This document shows positions 23,038-31,679 of a stretch of DNA of 33,188 nucleotides, one piece after another. Numbering within the stretch: position 1 is the first letter of the stretch; the number at the start of each line of letters is the position of its first letter. Under the pieces are notes generated by a model that was given only the letters and a program-made list of their open reading frames with translations, was not told where the DNA came from and ran no database searches. A program made the translations under genes and the position numbers. Source of the DNA: Myxosarcina sp. GI1 (GTDB lineage: Bacteria; Cyanobacteriota; Cyanobacteriia; Cyanobacteriales; Xenococcaceae); assembly GCF_000756305.1 (NCBI RefSeq), contig NZ_JRFE01000055.1:27836-61023 (forward strand). The letters run 5' to 3'.

Positions 23038-25134
23038 ATGATTTTGAAAATTAATAATAGACTAGCGGTGCGTAAACGGTTTAAAAGCTTCATCCGAAAA
23101 ACACCCGTTGAAACCAAAGAAGTAGTACTTACTTCAATAGGTATCATTTTGTCTCTAGCAGTTTTGCGAGGGTTGGGGTTGTTGCAGCCATTGGAACTAA
23201 AGGCATACGATTTACTTTTTTTTCTTCGTTCTGCTGAACCAAAAGACGAACGGATCGTCATAGTCGCCTGGGATGAAGAAGACTTGCAGATGGCAGAAGA
23301 AGGCACTATGTCTGATAATACCCTGTCGGTGGTTTTGGAAAAAATCAACCAACAACAACCCCGTATCATCGGCTTGGACTTGTTTAGGGATGTCCCCGTT
23401 CCTTCCAGGCAACTGACAGATGAAGAAAACGAAAAAGCCTACAACAATCTTCAAAATTCGTTTCGCTCGACTCCCAATTTGGTAGGAATTGAAACGGTTA
23501 TTCCGCCGATTATCAATCCATCAAAGATTTTGAAAGACAGAGAACGAACGGCAGCCGCCGATTTGCTCCGCGATTCGGACGGTACGATTAGACGGGCTTA
23601 CATTCATCCTTTAGAAGATGAAGCGGGAAATCCCGCTAGCATTCCATCTTTGGGAGTGGTTTTGGGATTTCAATATTTAGCGGACGAAGGGTTTGAGGCT
23701 GACAAAACTAGAAGTAATGCACTTAAGATATTTAACAGCAAAACTGGGGTTGAAATAACTTTAGAGCCTCTAAAAAAGTTGGATGGTAGCTATATCGAAA
23801 AAGAATCGGGAACTTTAATACCAGTCAACTGGCGAACGGGAAACTCGCGCTTTGAGAGAGTATTCGTCTCTGAAGTAGCTACGGGATTGGTTCCACCCGA
23901 TATTTTTAAAGATAAAATTGTTTTAATTGGTAATGTTTCGGCATCTGGAGCGGATAAACACTATCTTCCTATCAATCGTTGGAACTCAGATTCGATTACA
24001 ACTAATGGTGTTGAAATTCACGCTCAAATAGCCAGTAGCATTATCAGTGCCGCACTAGATGGCAGAGCGTTAATTAAGACGATCCCCGAATGGAGTGAAT
24101 GGATTTTAGCGATCGCAGCAGTAGTGGGAACTGCTTTTATTGCCAAAAAAAATCGCGTCGCTCGTCCTGGAAAAATTATTTTGATTACTACCACTGGTGC
24201 GCTCGTCATCATTTGCGGTTTGGTAGTATTCGCGCTTTTAGCATTTTCCGAAGGATACTGGATTCCAATCGTTCCTGCTATTTTAGGAGCTTTGGCAACC
24301 CCACTGACAATTAGTTTGTCGATCTATATCAACAAAATCAAAGCTGCAAATAAAGATTTTAGACTTTTACTTAAAGATCTCAATCATTCTATTAAAAATC
24401 CCCTAAGCTCGATTGAAGGAAATGCTGAGTTCGGACTGGAGCTTTGCCAACACTTAGATAATGCGCGAACCAATTATGATGATTTTGGCTTTATTGAAGA
24501 ATTAGAAAATATCGAACGCCAGCTAGGTCAACCTCCGCTTACCAATCTTAGAAAACTTTTAGAAAGCGTTTATGCACAAAGTTTACAAATTAAACATCTT
24601 CGCAATAGCTCTCAAGAATATTTCAGTGTGGCTTACTCAGAAGAAGTATTTAGAAAAGTATCGCTAGATTTAAACCAGTTAATTAGAGAAACGGTTAAAA
24701 GAATTTTTAAACTTAAATCACTAGAGTATAACTGCCATTGCAAGCTTCTAGAAGATTACGAAGAAGAAAATCTTCAAGTAACCGTAAATAAAGCAGCTTT
24801 CGAGCGAATTATTGAAAATTTAATCGATAACGCTTTTCGAGCTATTTACGAGCGTATTAACAAAACGCCAAAACATCAGGGTGTTATCAAAGTTCAAACT
24901 CGCAAAACAAGAAGAAAAATAGAATTTTGTATTTCGGATAATGGAATTGGAATACCCGATTCAATAATAGAACAGATATTTTTGCCATTTAAATCTTTTA
25001 ACGCCTCTACAAGAAAAGGACAGGGAATGGGGCTAGCTCTAGCTAGAACTATACTTTACAGACATAATGGCGAAATAAAAGTCAAGAGCCAACACGGACA
25101 AGGAAGTAAGTTTATTATTCAGCTAAATACATAG
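23038..25134 (+). CDS. CHASE2-domain sensor histidine kinase
   Basis: The 698-aa protein has an N-terminal membrane segment (about 28-50), a large extracytoplasmic CHASE2 sensor (about 60-330), about three transmembrane helices (about 350-430) and a kinase core. H450 in NHSIKNPLSS is the phosphorylation site. ERIIENLIDNAFRAI is the N box, SDNGIGIPDS the G1 box and GQGMGLALA the G2 box, so the kinase appears intact. No response regulator with an output domain is adjacent; the nearest receiver-like protein is the degenerate one at 26316-27704. It follows DUF928 and overlaps the convergent PstS-like gene by 20 bp. Confidence 0.9.
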   Translation: MILKINNRLAVRKRFKSFIRKTPVETKEVVLTSIGIILSLAVLRGLGLLQPLELKAYDLLFFLRSAEPKDERIVIVAWDEEDLQMAEEGTMSDNTLSVVLEKINQQQPRIIGLDLFRDVPVPSRQLTDEENEKAYNNLQNSFRSTPNLVGIETVIPPIINPSKILKDRERTAAADLLRDSDGTIRRAYIHPLEDEAGNPASIPSLGVVLGFQYLADEGFEADKTRSNALKIFNSKTGVEITLEPLKKLDGSYIEKESGTLIPVNWRTGNSRFERVFVSEVATGLVPPDIFKDKIVLIGNVSASGADKHYLPINRWNSDSITTNGVEIHAQIASSIISAALDGRALIKTIPEWSEWILAIAAVVGTAFIAKKNRVARPGKIILITTTGALVIICGLVVFALLAFSEGYWIPIVPAILGALATPLTISLSIYINKIKAANKDFRLLLKDLNHSIKNPLSSIEGNAEFGLELCQHLDNARTNYDDFGFIEELENIERQLGQPPLTNLRKLLESVYAQSLQIKHLRNSSQEYFSVAYSEEVFRKVSLDLNQLIRETVKRIFKLKSLEYNCHCKLLEDYEEENLQVTVNKAAFERIIENLIDNAFRAIYERINKTPKHQGVIKVQTRKTRRKIEFCISDNGIGIPDSIIEQIFLPFKSFNASTRKGQGMGLALARTILYRHNGEIKVKSQHGQGSKFIIQLNT

Positions 25135-26302
25135 GATAAAATCCAGCTTTTTCTAATATCTTTTGTCCTTCTTGAGAAGCCAGAAAATTAATATAGGCTA
25201 TTCCTGCCTTTTCGTGTATGGTCCCATCTTTACGAATAACCACAAACAATGGTCTGGTCAGCGGATAATTTTGGCGATGAAAAGCCTGCAAATTGACGCT
25301 ACCATCGTTTAGTAAAGCCGCTACGGGAATGGTATTTTCATCTCGAAGTAGCGATAGAGGTTGAATCGATTGCTGACCTTTTAAAATTGCACTCGAAGCA
25401 TAAGAAATTGCTCCAGGATCTCCAGCCACTTCTCGGATTGCGCTGGTATAGTCTCTTACGATCTTCGTTTCGGCATCTAGTGTAAAATCACCTGTTTTCT
25501 CTTTTAGCAGTGGTAAAACTTCATCGACTTTGGGATCTAAGCTAACTGTGGTAATTGGCATATTTTCTCCGCCGACTTGCTGCCAATTGTCTATCTTTCC
25601 CGAAAAAATGTCTCTTAGCTGTTTGAGACTGAGAGACTTGATATCCAAAGATTTATGCGTATAAAAAACAATGCCATCGAGCGCAATTGGAGTTGCTTCT
25701 AAGTTAAATCCTGCCAAACGAGCGCGTTGGTATTCTTCTTCAGTTAAAGGCTTTGCGTGTTGGGCAAAGCTCAACTCTTTGTCTATCAGCATTCCAATCC
25801 CGGTAGCGCAGCCAGGATTCCCTAGTGGTTCTCTATAGCTAAGTTTAAACTGAGGATGAACGCGCTCGATTGCTTCGTTCATTCCCTCTCTTTGAAGGGC
25901 GGCGAAGCAAATCGAACCTCCGTAGCTAAATGTTCCAGAAGGTACATTAACTACATCTTTTAGTTGTCGATACGATACGATGTTTGTCTCTATCGAACTC
26001 GATTCGGATAAATTTGGTTGGGATTTATTAAATGAAAACCGAGCTACCCAAACTCCTGTAGCAACTATAACTAAAGCAGCCAGAACCATTGGCATTCTCG
26101 CTTTAGCCGACTTTAAATTTTTAAACCAAAATTGTAGTGACTCTTTATAAGTTTTTAAAAAATTTAGTTTCGCCTGCTGTTGTTGGGTAGAAGAATTTAA
26201 AGATGTCCGACACAACAAACATCGCTTGGCATCGGGTGGATTGCCTTCAAATAAGCAATTGGGATTGAAACATTTTTGATGAACCTTTGTAGTGTTACGC
26301 AT
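25115..26302 (-). CDS. PstS-like substrate-binding domain protein with N-terminal zinc ribbon and membrane anchor
   Basis: The 395-aa protein opens with a CxxxxC...CxxC zinc ribbon (C11, C16, C28, C31). A hydrophobic anchor follows (about 70-90), then a periplasmic-binding-protein domain of the PstS type: GSICFAALQ, FAQHAKPLT, LRDIFSGKIDNW and AGIAYINFLASQEGQKIL. A cytoplasmic zinc ribbon plus an exported binding domain suggests a ligand sensor rather than an ABC transporter subunit; no pst genes are nearby. It lies 13 bp downstream of the receiver-like gene on the same strand, so they probably form an operon. Confidence 0.82.
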   Translation of the reverse strand: MRNTTKVHQKCFNPNCLFEGNPPDAKRCLLCRTSLNSSTQQQQAKLNFLKTYKESLQFWFKNLKSAKARMPMVLAALVIVATGVWVARFSFNKSQPNLSESSSIETNIVSYRQLKDVVNVPSGTFSYGGSICFAALQREGMNEAIERVHPQFKLSYREPLGNPGCATGIGMLIDKELSFAQHAKPLTEEEYQRARLAGFNLEATPIALDGIVFYTHKSLDIKSLSLKQLRDIFSGKIDNWQQVGGENMPITTVSLDPKVDEVLPLLKEKTGDFTLDAETKIVRDYTSAIREVAGDPGAISYASSAILKGQQSIQPLSLLRDENTIPVAALLNDGSVNLQAFHRQNYPLTRPLFVVIRKDGTIHEKAGIAYINFLASQEGQKILEKAGFYPMYLAE

Positions 26303-26315
26303 GAAAAGTTTGACT

Positions 26316-27704
26316 TTAATATCGTTCCAGAATAAGTTTTAAACTTAATTTACGAGATCGATCGAGAATTTTTTTATTAATTGTCTCATGTTTTTCTTTA
26401 GGCAAACTGCCCCATTGATTGAGCGGTTTGCCTAAAGATTTCTCGAAGTTCGCTCGAATTGAAGGAATATCCAGTCGCTTTAGCTCTGCTTCAGTCCAAT
26501 ATACTTCTGGTAAAGTGGGATCGTTTGCTATGGTATCGAGTTTATTTTGGAGAGCTTTTTGAAAAGAGAATAAAAGCGTATCCGTTGTTAATACTTGTTT
26601 TCTATAAATACATAGTTCTTCTATCAGTTCGCCTGCAATTTGACTTGCCGCTCCCAAAACCTCCGCTCGAATTAAATCTTTGTATTGAAGCATCAATGCT
26701 CTAATAGCCGATTCAAAATCTTGCTCTGCTTCGTCTTTTTTTAGCTTATTAGAAAGGTTTTGATAGGCGGTCTTACTAAGATATAGTCGATTAATAGCTT
26801 GTTGGCGCGTTTGCTCGAAATTTATTTCCCACTTTTTCAGGCTAGATATAGTTTTGTTCGACCATTGAGATAGAGTGTAAGAACCTGCTCTATCCCACAA
26901 CTTGAATAATTTTTGGATTTTAACAACCGATAACTTTCTAATCTGACGTGCATTAGAGCGAACAACCGCCAAACAGCAGTTAGGTAAGCAGTTTTCGTCG
27001 GTATACTTTTCTGGATTGAAAAACCATTTTGCTAGAGATTTTTCAGTATGTTCGAGTTTTTTGCCAAGGCTACCGTGTCTATTATCCTGACAAAGACTTT
27101 CAGTTATCCTTTCTAACTCTTTGACAATTGTAAATTTACTTCTGCCCTTTTTTAAATAGATGACAAAGTTGTCTACACCTATCTCGCGTAAAAAAGTTTC
27201 GATAGACAGGGCATAGGGACAGGGTTCGGAACGCCAATAATTGATTAGCTCGATTCCCGTACCAAACTGCCACTTTTCTACCTTTGGTGCGATCTTCGAT
27301 TTGGGAATGACTATAAAATAGGGTTCTAACCTTTTTGAATCTACTAAGACGCATTCTTGATGCAAAGTTTGAAGCACTAACTTCATTTCGTCGTAAGAAA
27401 TTTCAGCATTCGTACATGCACTAGCCCCTTGTTCTATAGCTTTAAGCATCATCGCTTTGTTAGGGGCGTTTATTGCCAAAATTTTTATCTGAGAAAAGTT
27501 TTGAGTTAAAATTTCAAGATCGTCATTAGCTTGAGCTTGAGTTGAAGCTAAATCCAATGCTACTACTTCTGGATTCATCTCTTGAAGCAGAGCAACTAAA
27601 TCTGCTTTACCTAACTTCTGATTTATAATTGTTAATTCTGATTCGAGAAAAGAAATTACTTTATCTTTGGTCTGCGAACCTGAAATAAGATCGGTTTTGA
27701 CCAT
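26316..27704 (-). CDS. Degenerate response-regulator receiver protein with unknown C-terminal domain (462 aa)
   Basis: The first 125 residues follow the NarL-type receiver pattern: acidic positions near FLESE, the likely phospho-acceptor Asp in PEVVALDLAS, and KILAINAPNKAMMLKAIEQGASACTNAEIS. The Thr of the fourth strand and the invariant Lys of the fifth are replaced (the Lys by Asn), so it may be a pseudo-receiver. The remaining 330 residues contain Cys-rich NCLPNCCLA and long basic helices and match nothing I recognise. It is the first gene of an operon with the PstS-like protein and may receive a signal from the CHASE2 kinase. Confidence 0.6.
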   Translation of the reverse strand: MVKTDLISGSQTKDKVISFLESELTIINQKLGKADLVALLQEMNPEVVALDLASTQAQANDDLEILTQNFSQIKILAINAPNKAMMLKAIEQGASACTNAEISYDEMKLVLQTLHQECVLVDSKRLEPYFIVIPKSKIAPKVEKWQFGTGIELINYWRSEPCPYALSIETFLREIGVDNFVIYLKKGRSKFTIVKELERITESLCQDNRHGSLGKKLEHTEKSLAKWFFNPEKYTDENCLPNCCLAVVRSNARQIRKLSVVKIQKLFKLWDRAGSYTLSQWSNKTISSLKKWEINFEQTRQQAINRLYLSKTAYQNLSNKLKKDEAEQDFESAIRALMLQYKDLIRAEVLGAASQIAGELIEELCIYRKQVLTTDTLLFSFQKALQNKLDTIANDPTLPEVYWTEAELKRLDIPSIRANFEKSLGKPLNQWGSLPKEKHETINKKILDRSRKLSLKLILERY

Positions 27705-27858
27705 AATTAATTATCTTTAAGATAAAAATTTAATTTTCCTGACAAAATTCTGTAGTGAAACTTTTGCTCTAAAGTAATTGTACAGATTTTGTCAAAATAA
27801 ATCACTAGATAAATAGATTTTAGACTGGGGTGCCAACTAGAAAATGAGTAGATATTAT

Positions 27859-30800
27859 TTAGACTTTGGTGCGAACCGAGGCTTCCTGTTCGGCAATAGC
27901 ACAATCTCGCTCTAGCCACCTGGCAAAGATCGACTCGCGATTGTCGTCTGGTGCTAATGGTTCGAGTTTGTACATTCGCTGTTTATCGTCTCGACCGCCT
28001 CTCGTCTTGACAAAAACTAATTGCCTATTCATTTTTCTGAGAATTCTATTGGCGATACGAACTCCACAATCGCGGTCGTTAATGCCCACACCCAGGATAC
28101 TTTTAATCTCCCAGCGCATCGCTTTACATCGTTGCTCAAACTCCTCTAGATTCCTCCTGCAAAATTCGCGGTCGGGGTTGAGAAACTGCTCAATCCCTAA
28201 GATTTCCATCGCTCTAATTTGCGTGGCGATTAACCGTTTATTAATGTCAGGGGTAAATGCTTTTTGGTTTTCACCTGCTAGCGACTTAAGCGAACGGCGA
28301 TCGCGTTCTAGAAGATGCTTGCGTCCAACGGTAAAATAATAGTTTAGCCGTAGCTGAGAGTACCAAGCATTATCGTCTCGCTCTACCAGTTTCGCTGTTA
28401 CTGCTACTTCGTAGCTCTTGGCTAAACTACCATTCCGCTCTTTGAGCCGTTCGATTTTAGTTTTAGCCCGTTTTTGTTTGAGATGTTCTAGTTCGGTATC
28501 ATCAGGAGTTTCTACAGCCGCTACTTCTTCACAGTACACTCTATGGTTCTCCTGTCGAATCTGACTTTGATAGTCGGAGGCTTGTTTGATTTCTTGTTTG
28601 GTTTTTTCTTCGGATGCCATCGTTTCGTCTAACTGTTTCTCTAGTTCGGCTTTTCGCCAAGTATCGGATAAGCCTTGCACCTTAGCCTTTAGCTCCTCTT
28701 TTTCTTTAGCTTCCAGTTTTGCTATTTCGGCTAAATCTTTGATTTTGTAGCCCTCCTCTTTAAGTTTATTGAGAATTGTCCCCCGATAGTTAATTTTGCC
28801 AGCGTTAATTAAAGCAGCACGTTTAGCCCAAGCTTCTTCCGAAGGATAGTCTGTAAGTTTATAAGTCAATAGTTCTTCAAACTCGTCGTCATCTGCACTA
28901 CGCAAACACATTAAATGCGTCTGAGAGAGTTTGTGTTGGGAATATTTTAAAGCTTTAGAGCTAGTCGCCCCATTGCCAATCGTCATATTCTTAGCCGACT
29001 TTTTGAACCAGACATGGCGAATTACATCATCGCGCAGTCTGGCGATCGCCTGAGCGACACTATCTACGGGCTGATTGCCCCAGGCGATGCACCAGACCGA
29101 GTTGAAGTGTCCTTTGATATCGATACTAACTCCCGTTTCAATTACGGGAGAGCAGATAACGATGTCGTAATCTTTGAGAGTATCGTTGAGATGCCCCATA
29201 CAGCCGTAGGCAGGATGTTCGGGGTCGGCTACTGTCTCTCGATCTAAGACCAGTATTTTTTTATTAGGGAACATCTTACAGTAACGCGAATGTAAATTAC
29301 TTGTCCCCCACTTCGACCGCCACTTTTGCCCCGAACAGTGAACTAGTACTTTTTTACCCTGTCTTATCGCCCCGTCTAGTTTGACTACCATTCGGCTTGG
29401 ATCGTTACCGTCGTAGGCGATTAATTTTCGCCTTTCGCTTGGTTGATATTCATTTTCCAGCATCCAGGTTTCAACGGGAAAACCAATTAAGGCACGAATG
29501 TACTCAATCGCAATTGGAGTTAAATCGGCATCGGCTAGCCAGACTTTACCTCCCGTTCCTACCGCCGTTATCAAAAGCTGTTTGAGGCTTTGAATAATCG
29601 CCGTTCGGTTATGTTGGCACGTAGAGCTATCGAGCAGATGCCAAATAGCTTGTTCGGCTTCGTCGATGATAATTGTCGCCCCGCGCCATTCGTCGGGGTC
29701 AAAGGAGGGATTGGCGTGGGGATGAAGCGAATCAAAGCAGAGGGCATAGCCCAAAGCTCCTCGGACTTCGCTAGTTCTAATTTCGCTACGGCAATCTACC
29801 CCAAATCGTTCGGCTAGTTCTTTTTCTAAAGCCTGTCGATGGGTGAGAACGATTACCTTTTCGCCTCTATCTAAGGTTGACTCGACGGCAGCAATAGCCA
29901 TAAATCCCGTTTTGTTGGTACCCTTGGCTGACTTTAAGCCAATAAGTTGGGGAGCGTTGGGTATTTTTATCTTGTTGGGGTTTAAATACTGCTCCAAGAC
30001 TACTAGAGGGTCGTAATTTTGTAAAGATGCCTCTAACCTCAGCTTGAAACTAGTCAGGCTGATACGGGCATTATATGCCGCATGGAAAGCAGCAACACCA
30101 CGATTGGCTATTAGGTCGTCTACACCTTTATCGGGAAAGTCCCAACTTACTACAGATACCTTACAGCCTTGTTTTTCTAGTAGTCTGCCAGTAACGGCGA
30201 TCGCTTTACTGACGTTTTGAACAGTTTTAAGTTTTGTATCTCTATCGAAGCAAAAAGTTATTTCTCTACCCTTACAGGCAAAAACTATTAGCTGGGGAAT
30301 AAGCTGGTGTCCGCCAAACTCCTGTTTTCTGACTCCGTTCCAGACTCCAGGCAGGGCGATTGCTACATATTCTGCGGTAATCAGACAGCCTGCTTTTTTA
30401 GCTCCTTCGGTTACTATTAGGGGAATTTGAGGATTGTCCCTGACCCATTTCCAGAAGCTAGTAGTTTCGTCTTCTGGTAGGGGAACATCAAATTTTTTGG
30501 CGATCGCTTCCCATAGATGTCGGGGAACGGGTAGGGCAAATATTCCCGTTGGGTATTTAGGAGGAGCTTCGTATTTGAGAAGCTTTTCTTTGGGTGGTTT
30601 GCCAAAGCCTTTAAATTCAAGCCAGCGTCTAGGGAAATCTGGCTTTAACTGTCCCCAATCGTCGGGTTCGTCGAGTGAGGGGCTTAAGACATCGACTCCG
30701 TTACACCACCAACCTCCAGATTCTAAAGATTGGTACTTGAGATATTCTGTATTACTGACCCTACCAGTGTTGAGCCTTGGTAGCGCGTCGGAGATAAACA

Positions 30801-30927
30801 GGTAGTCATAAACCGCCAATCCTTCTAGAGATTTAAGGCTAAGAGCGGTTAGTTGTGAATCTACTTTCGATTTAGTTACCCATTCACTCCAGTGAGATTC
30901 TTTAATTTTAAATAACGCCGAACACAT
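27859..30927 (-). CDS. Plasmid replication protein, CyRepA1 family (DUF3854 plus helicase-like domain)
   Basis: The 1022-aa protein matches the large cyanobacterial plasmid initiators. A DUF3854/TOPRIM-like domain spans about 100-290, with E174 in IVTEGAKKAG and the acidic pair D228/D230 in CFDRD. A P-loop helicase-like domain follows, with a Walker-A-like SAKGTNKTG (about 333-341) and a DEAE box (422-425). The C-terminal third is a charged coiled-coil and then a basic region. It probably primes and unwinds plasmid DNA at the origin. The ATG at 30927 has GGAG about 8 nt before it. The 750-bp upstream region is the likely control region and may hold the origin. Confidence 0.85.
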   Translation of the reverse strand: MCSALFKIKESHWSEWVTKSKVDSQLTALSLKSLEGLAVYDYLFISDALPRLNTGRVSNTEYLKYQSLESGGWWCNGVDVLSPSLDEPDDWGQLKPDFPRRWLEFKGFGKPPKEKLLKYEAPPKYPTGIFALPVPRHLWEAIAKKFDVPLPEDETTSFWKWVRDNPQIPLIVTEGAKKAGCLITAEYVAIALPGVWNGVRKQEFGGHQLIPQLIVFACKGREITFCFDRDTKLKTVQNVSKAIAVTGRLLEKQGCKVSVVSWDFPDKGVDDLIANRGVAAFHAAYNARISLTSFKLRLEASLQNYDPLVVLEQYLNPNKIKIPNAPQLIGLKSAKGTNKTGFMAIAAVESTLDRGEKVIVLTHRQALEKELAERFGVDCRSEIRTSEVRGALGYALCFDSLHPHANPSFDPDEWRGATIIIDEAEQAIWHLLDSSTCQHNRTAIIQSLKQLLITAVGTGGKVWLADADLTPIAIEYIRALIGFPVETWMLENEYQPSERRKLIAYDGNDPSRMVVKLDGAIRQGKKVLVHCSGQKWRSKWGTSNLHSRYCKMFPNKKILVLDRETVADPEHPAYGCMGHLNDTLKDYDIVICSPVIETGVSIDIKGHFNSVWCIAWGNQPVDSVAQAIARLRDDVIRHVWFKKSAKNMTIGNGATSSKALKYSQHKLSQTHLMCLRSADDDEFEELLTYKLTDYPSEEAWAKRAALINAGKINYRGTILNKLKEEGYKIKDLAEIAKLEAKEKEELKAKVQGLSDTWRKAELEKQLDETMASEEKTKQEIKQASDYQSQIRQENHRVYCEEVAAVETPDDTELEHLKQKRAKTKIERLKERNGSLAKSYEVAVTAKLVERDDNAWYSQLRLNYYFTVGRKHLLERDRRSLKSLAGENQKAFTPDINKRLIATQIRAMEILGIEQFLNPDREFCRRNLEEFEQRCKAMRWEIKSILGVGINDRDCGVRIANRILRKMNRQLVFVKTRGGRDDKQRMYKLEPLAPDDNRESIFARWLERDCAIAEQEASVRTKV

Positions 30928-31091
30928 TCGTAACTCCAGAAAATATGTAGGGTTTCCTCTGGCTGTTACTTCCTTGACCTATCGAATTTAAGCAAACCTG
31001 ATTTTTTTGCGGTAAACACTACTCCATACACCGCACACTAAGTCATAATAAAGATCTTCTAGGTTGCTGTTTTATTTGTTGTAACAGCTTT

Positions 31092-31116
31092 AAATTTCGA
31101 TTGTCAGTCGAAATTT
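31092..31116. repeat. Inverted repeat AAATTTCGA-N7-TCGAAATTT upstream of the rep gene
   Basis: Perfect 9-bp arms (31092-31100, 31108-31116) flank a 7-nt spacer about 165 bp upstream of the CyRepA1 start. It could be a Rep or repressor binding site in the rep control region, or a hairpin in the rep leader RNA. Confidence 0.45.
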
Positions 31117-31280
31117 TGGACTTAGTCAGCTTAATAAAATTAGGTTTGATTGAGTTCGAGCGATGTTGTCAAGCAAATAACAGCATTTTCCTCTTCTGCT
31201 AAACTAAATAATTCTTAATCTAGCTAGGCGATGAGAATTGCCTGTAGCAGTTCAGTTCTGGGTTCTGGTAATTGTTTGCA

Positions 31281-31352
31281 ACAGAAACTTTCTGTCAAAC
31301 CTTGTCAAACAGAACGCGCAGTTGATACAATCAACCCAGAAAGTGTTTTTTA
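31281..31352 (+). promoter_or_regulatory. Mutually exclusive hairpins ending in a T-run, antisense to the rep leader
   Basis: ACAGAA (31281-31286) can pair with TTCTGT (31290-31295), which can instead pair with ACAGAA (31309-31314). Overlapping ACTTTCTG (31287-31294) can also pair with CAGAAAGT (31337-31344), directly followed by GTTTTTT. On the plus strand this resembles a terminator/antiterminator switch or a short countertranscribed RNA opposite the rep leader. No promoter was confidently placed. Confidence 0.35.
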
Positions 31353-31571
31353 TAGCTCGTATTTAGTTAGGACATAATTTAACCTCCTGATTTATACAAT
31401 TAGCTAGTGGGGACACAAAACCAAATATCAGCCTCCTTACTATGGGGTTTACAAAAATTGGAACGCCGATGACCTTCGCCAAAAGATGTCGGTGTTCTCA
31501 GCTTTTAAGGCACATCCGAATAATTATCCGAAATCTGCTTGGTTAGCATTGTAACCTGAAGAAAGCAGTAG

Positions 31572-31593
31572 AGCTATAGTTAGCTATTTTTTT
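31572..31593 (+). terminator. Weak terminator-like hairpin
   Basis: AGCTA-TAGT-TAGCT (31572-31585) is followed by A and a run of seven T. The stem is short and AT-rich, and no plus-strand gene precedes it, so it may only end an antisense or leader RNA. Confidence 0.25.
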
Positions 31594-31679
31594 CAGCGAA
31601 TTTTGGTAATTTTGACAGTGATACGATCGCATTTTTTTACAATTCGACCTTTATAGATGTTTTTCAAAATGTTTAATAA

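Larger units (their letters stand above)
30928..31679. other. 752-bp non-coding region between CyRepA1 and TpsB; candidate replication control/origin region
   Basis: No convincing gene is present. It contains AAATTTCGA-N7-TCGAAATTT (31092-31116), alternating hairpins around 31281-31352, a palindrome GTTGAT-ACA-ATCAAC (31321-31335) and a weak terminator-like hairpin at 31572-31593. Its position directly upstream of the rep gene and its density of secondary structure fit a copy-number control region. No clear iteron array is visible. Confidence 0.45.

Noticed and set aside
27866-28339. 157-codon open frame antisense to the rep gene end
   Set aside because: Ser/Arg-rich shadow with no recognisable domain, entirely covered by the CyRepA1 coding sequence.
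31230-31376. Short plus-strand ORF of about 48 codons upstream of rep
   Set aside because: No ribosome binding site, and its composition (Ser/Cys-rich, no domain) fits chance; the hairpins there explain the sequence better.
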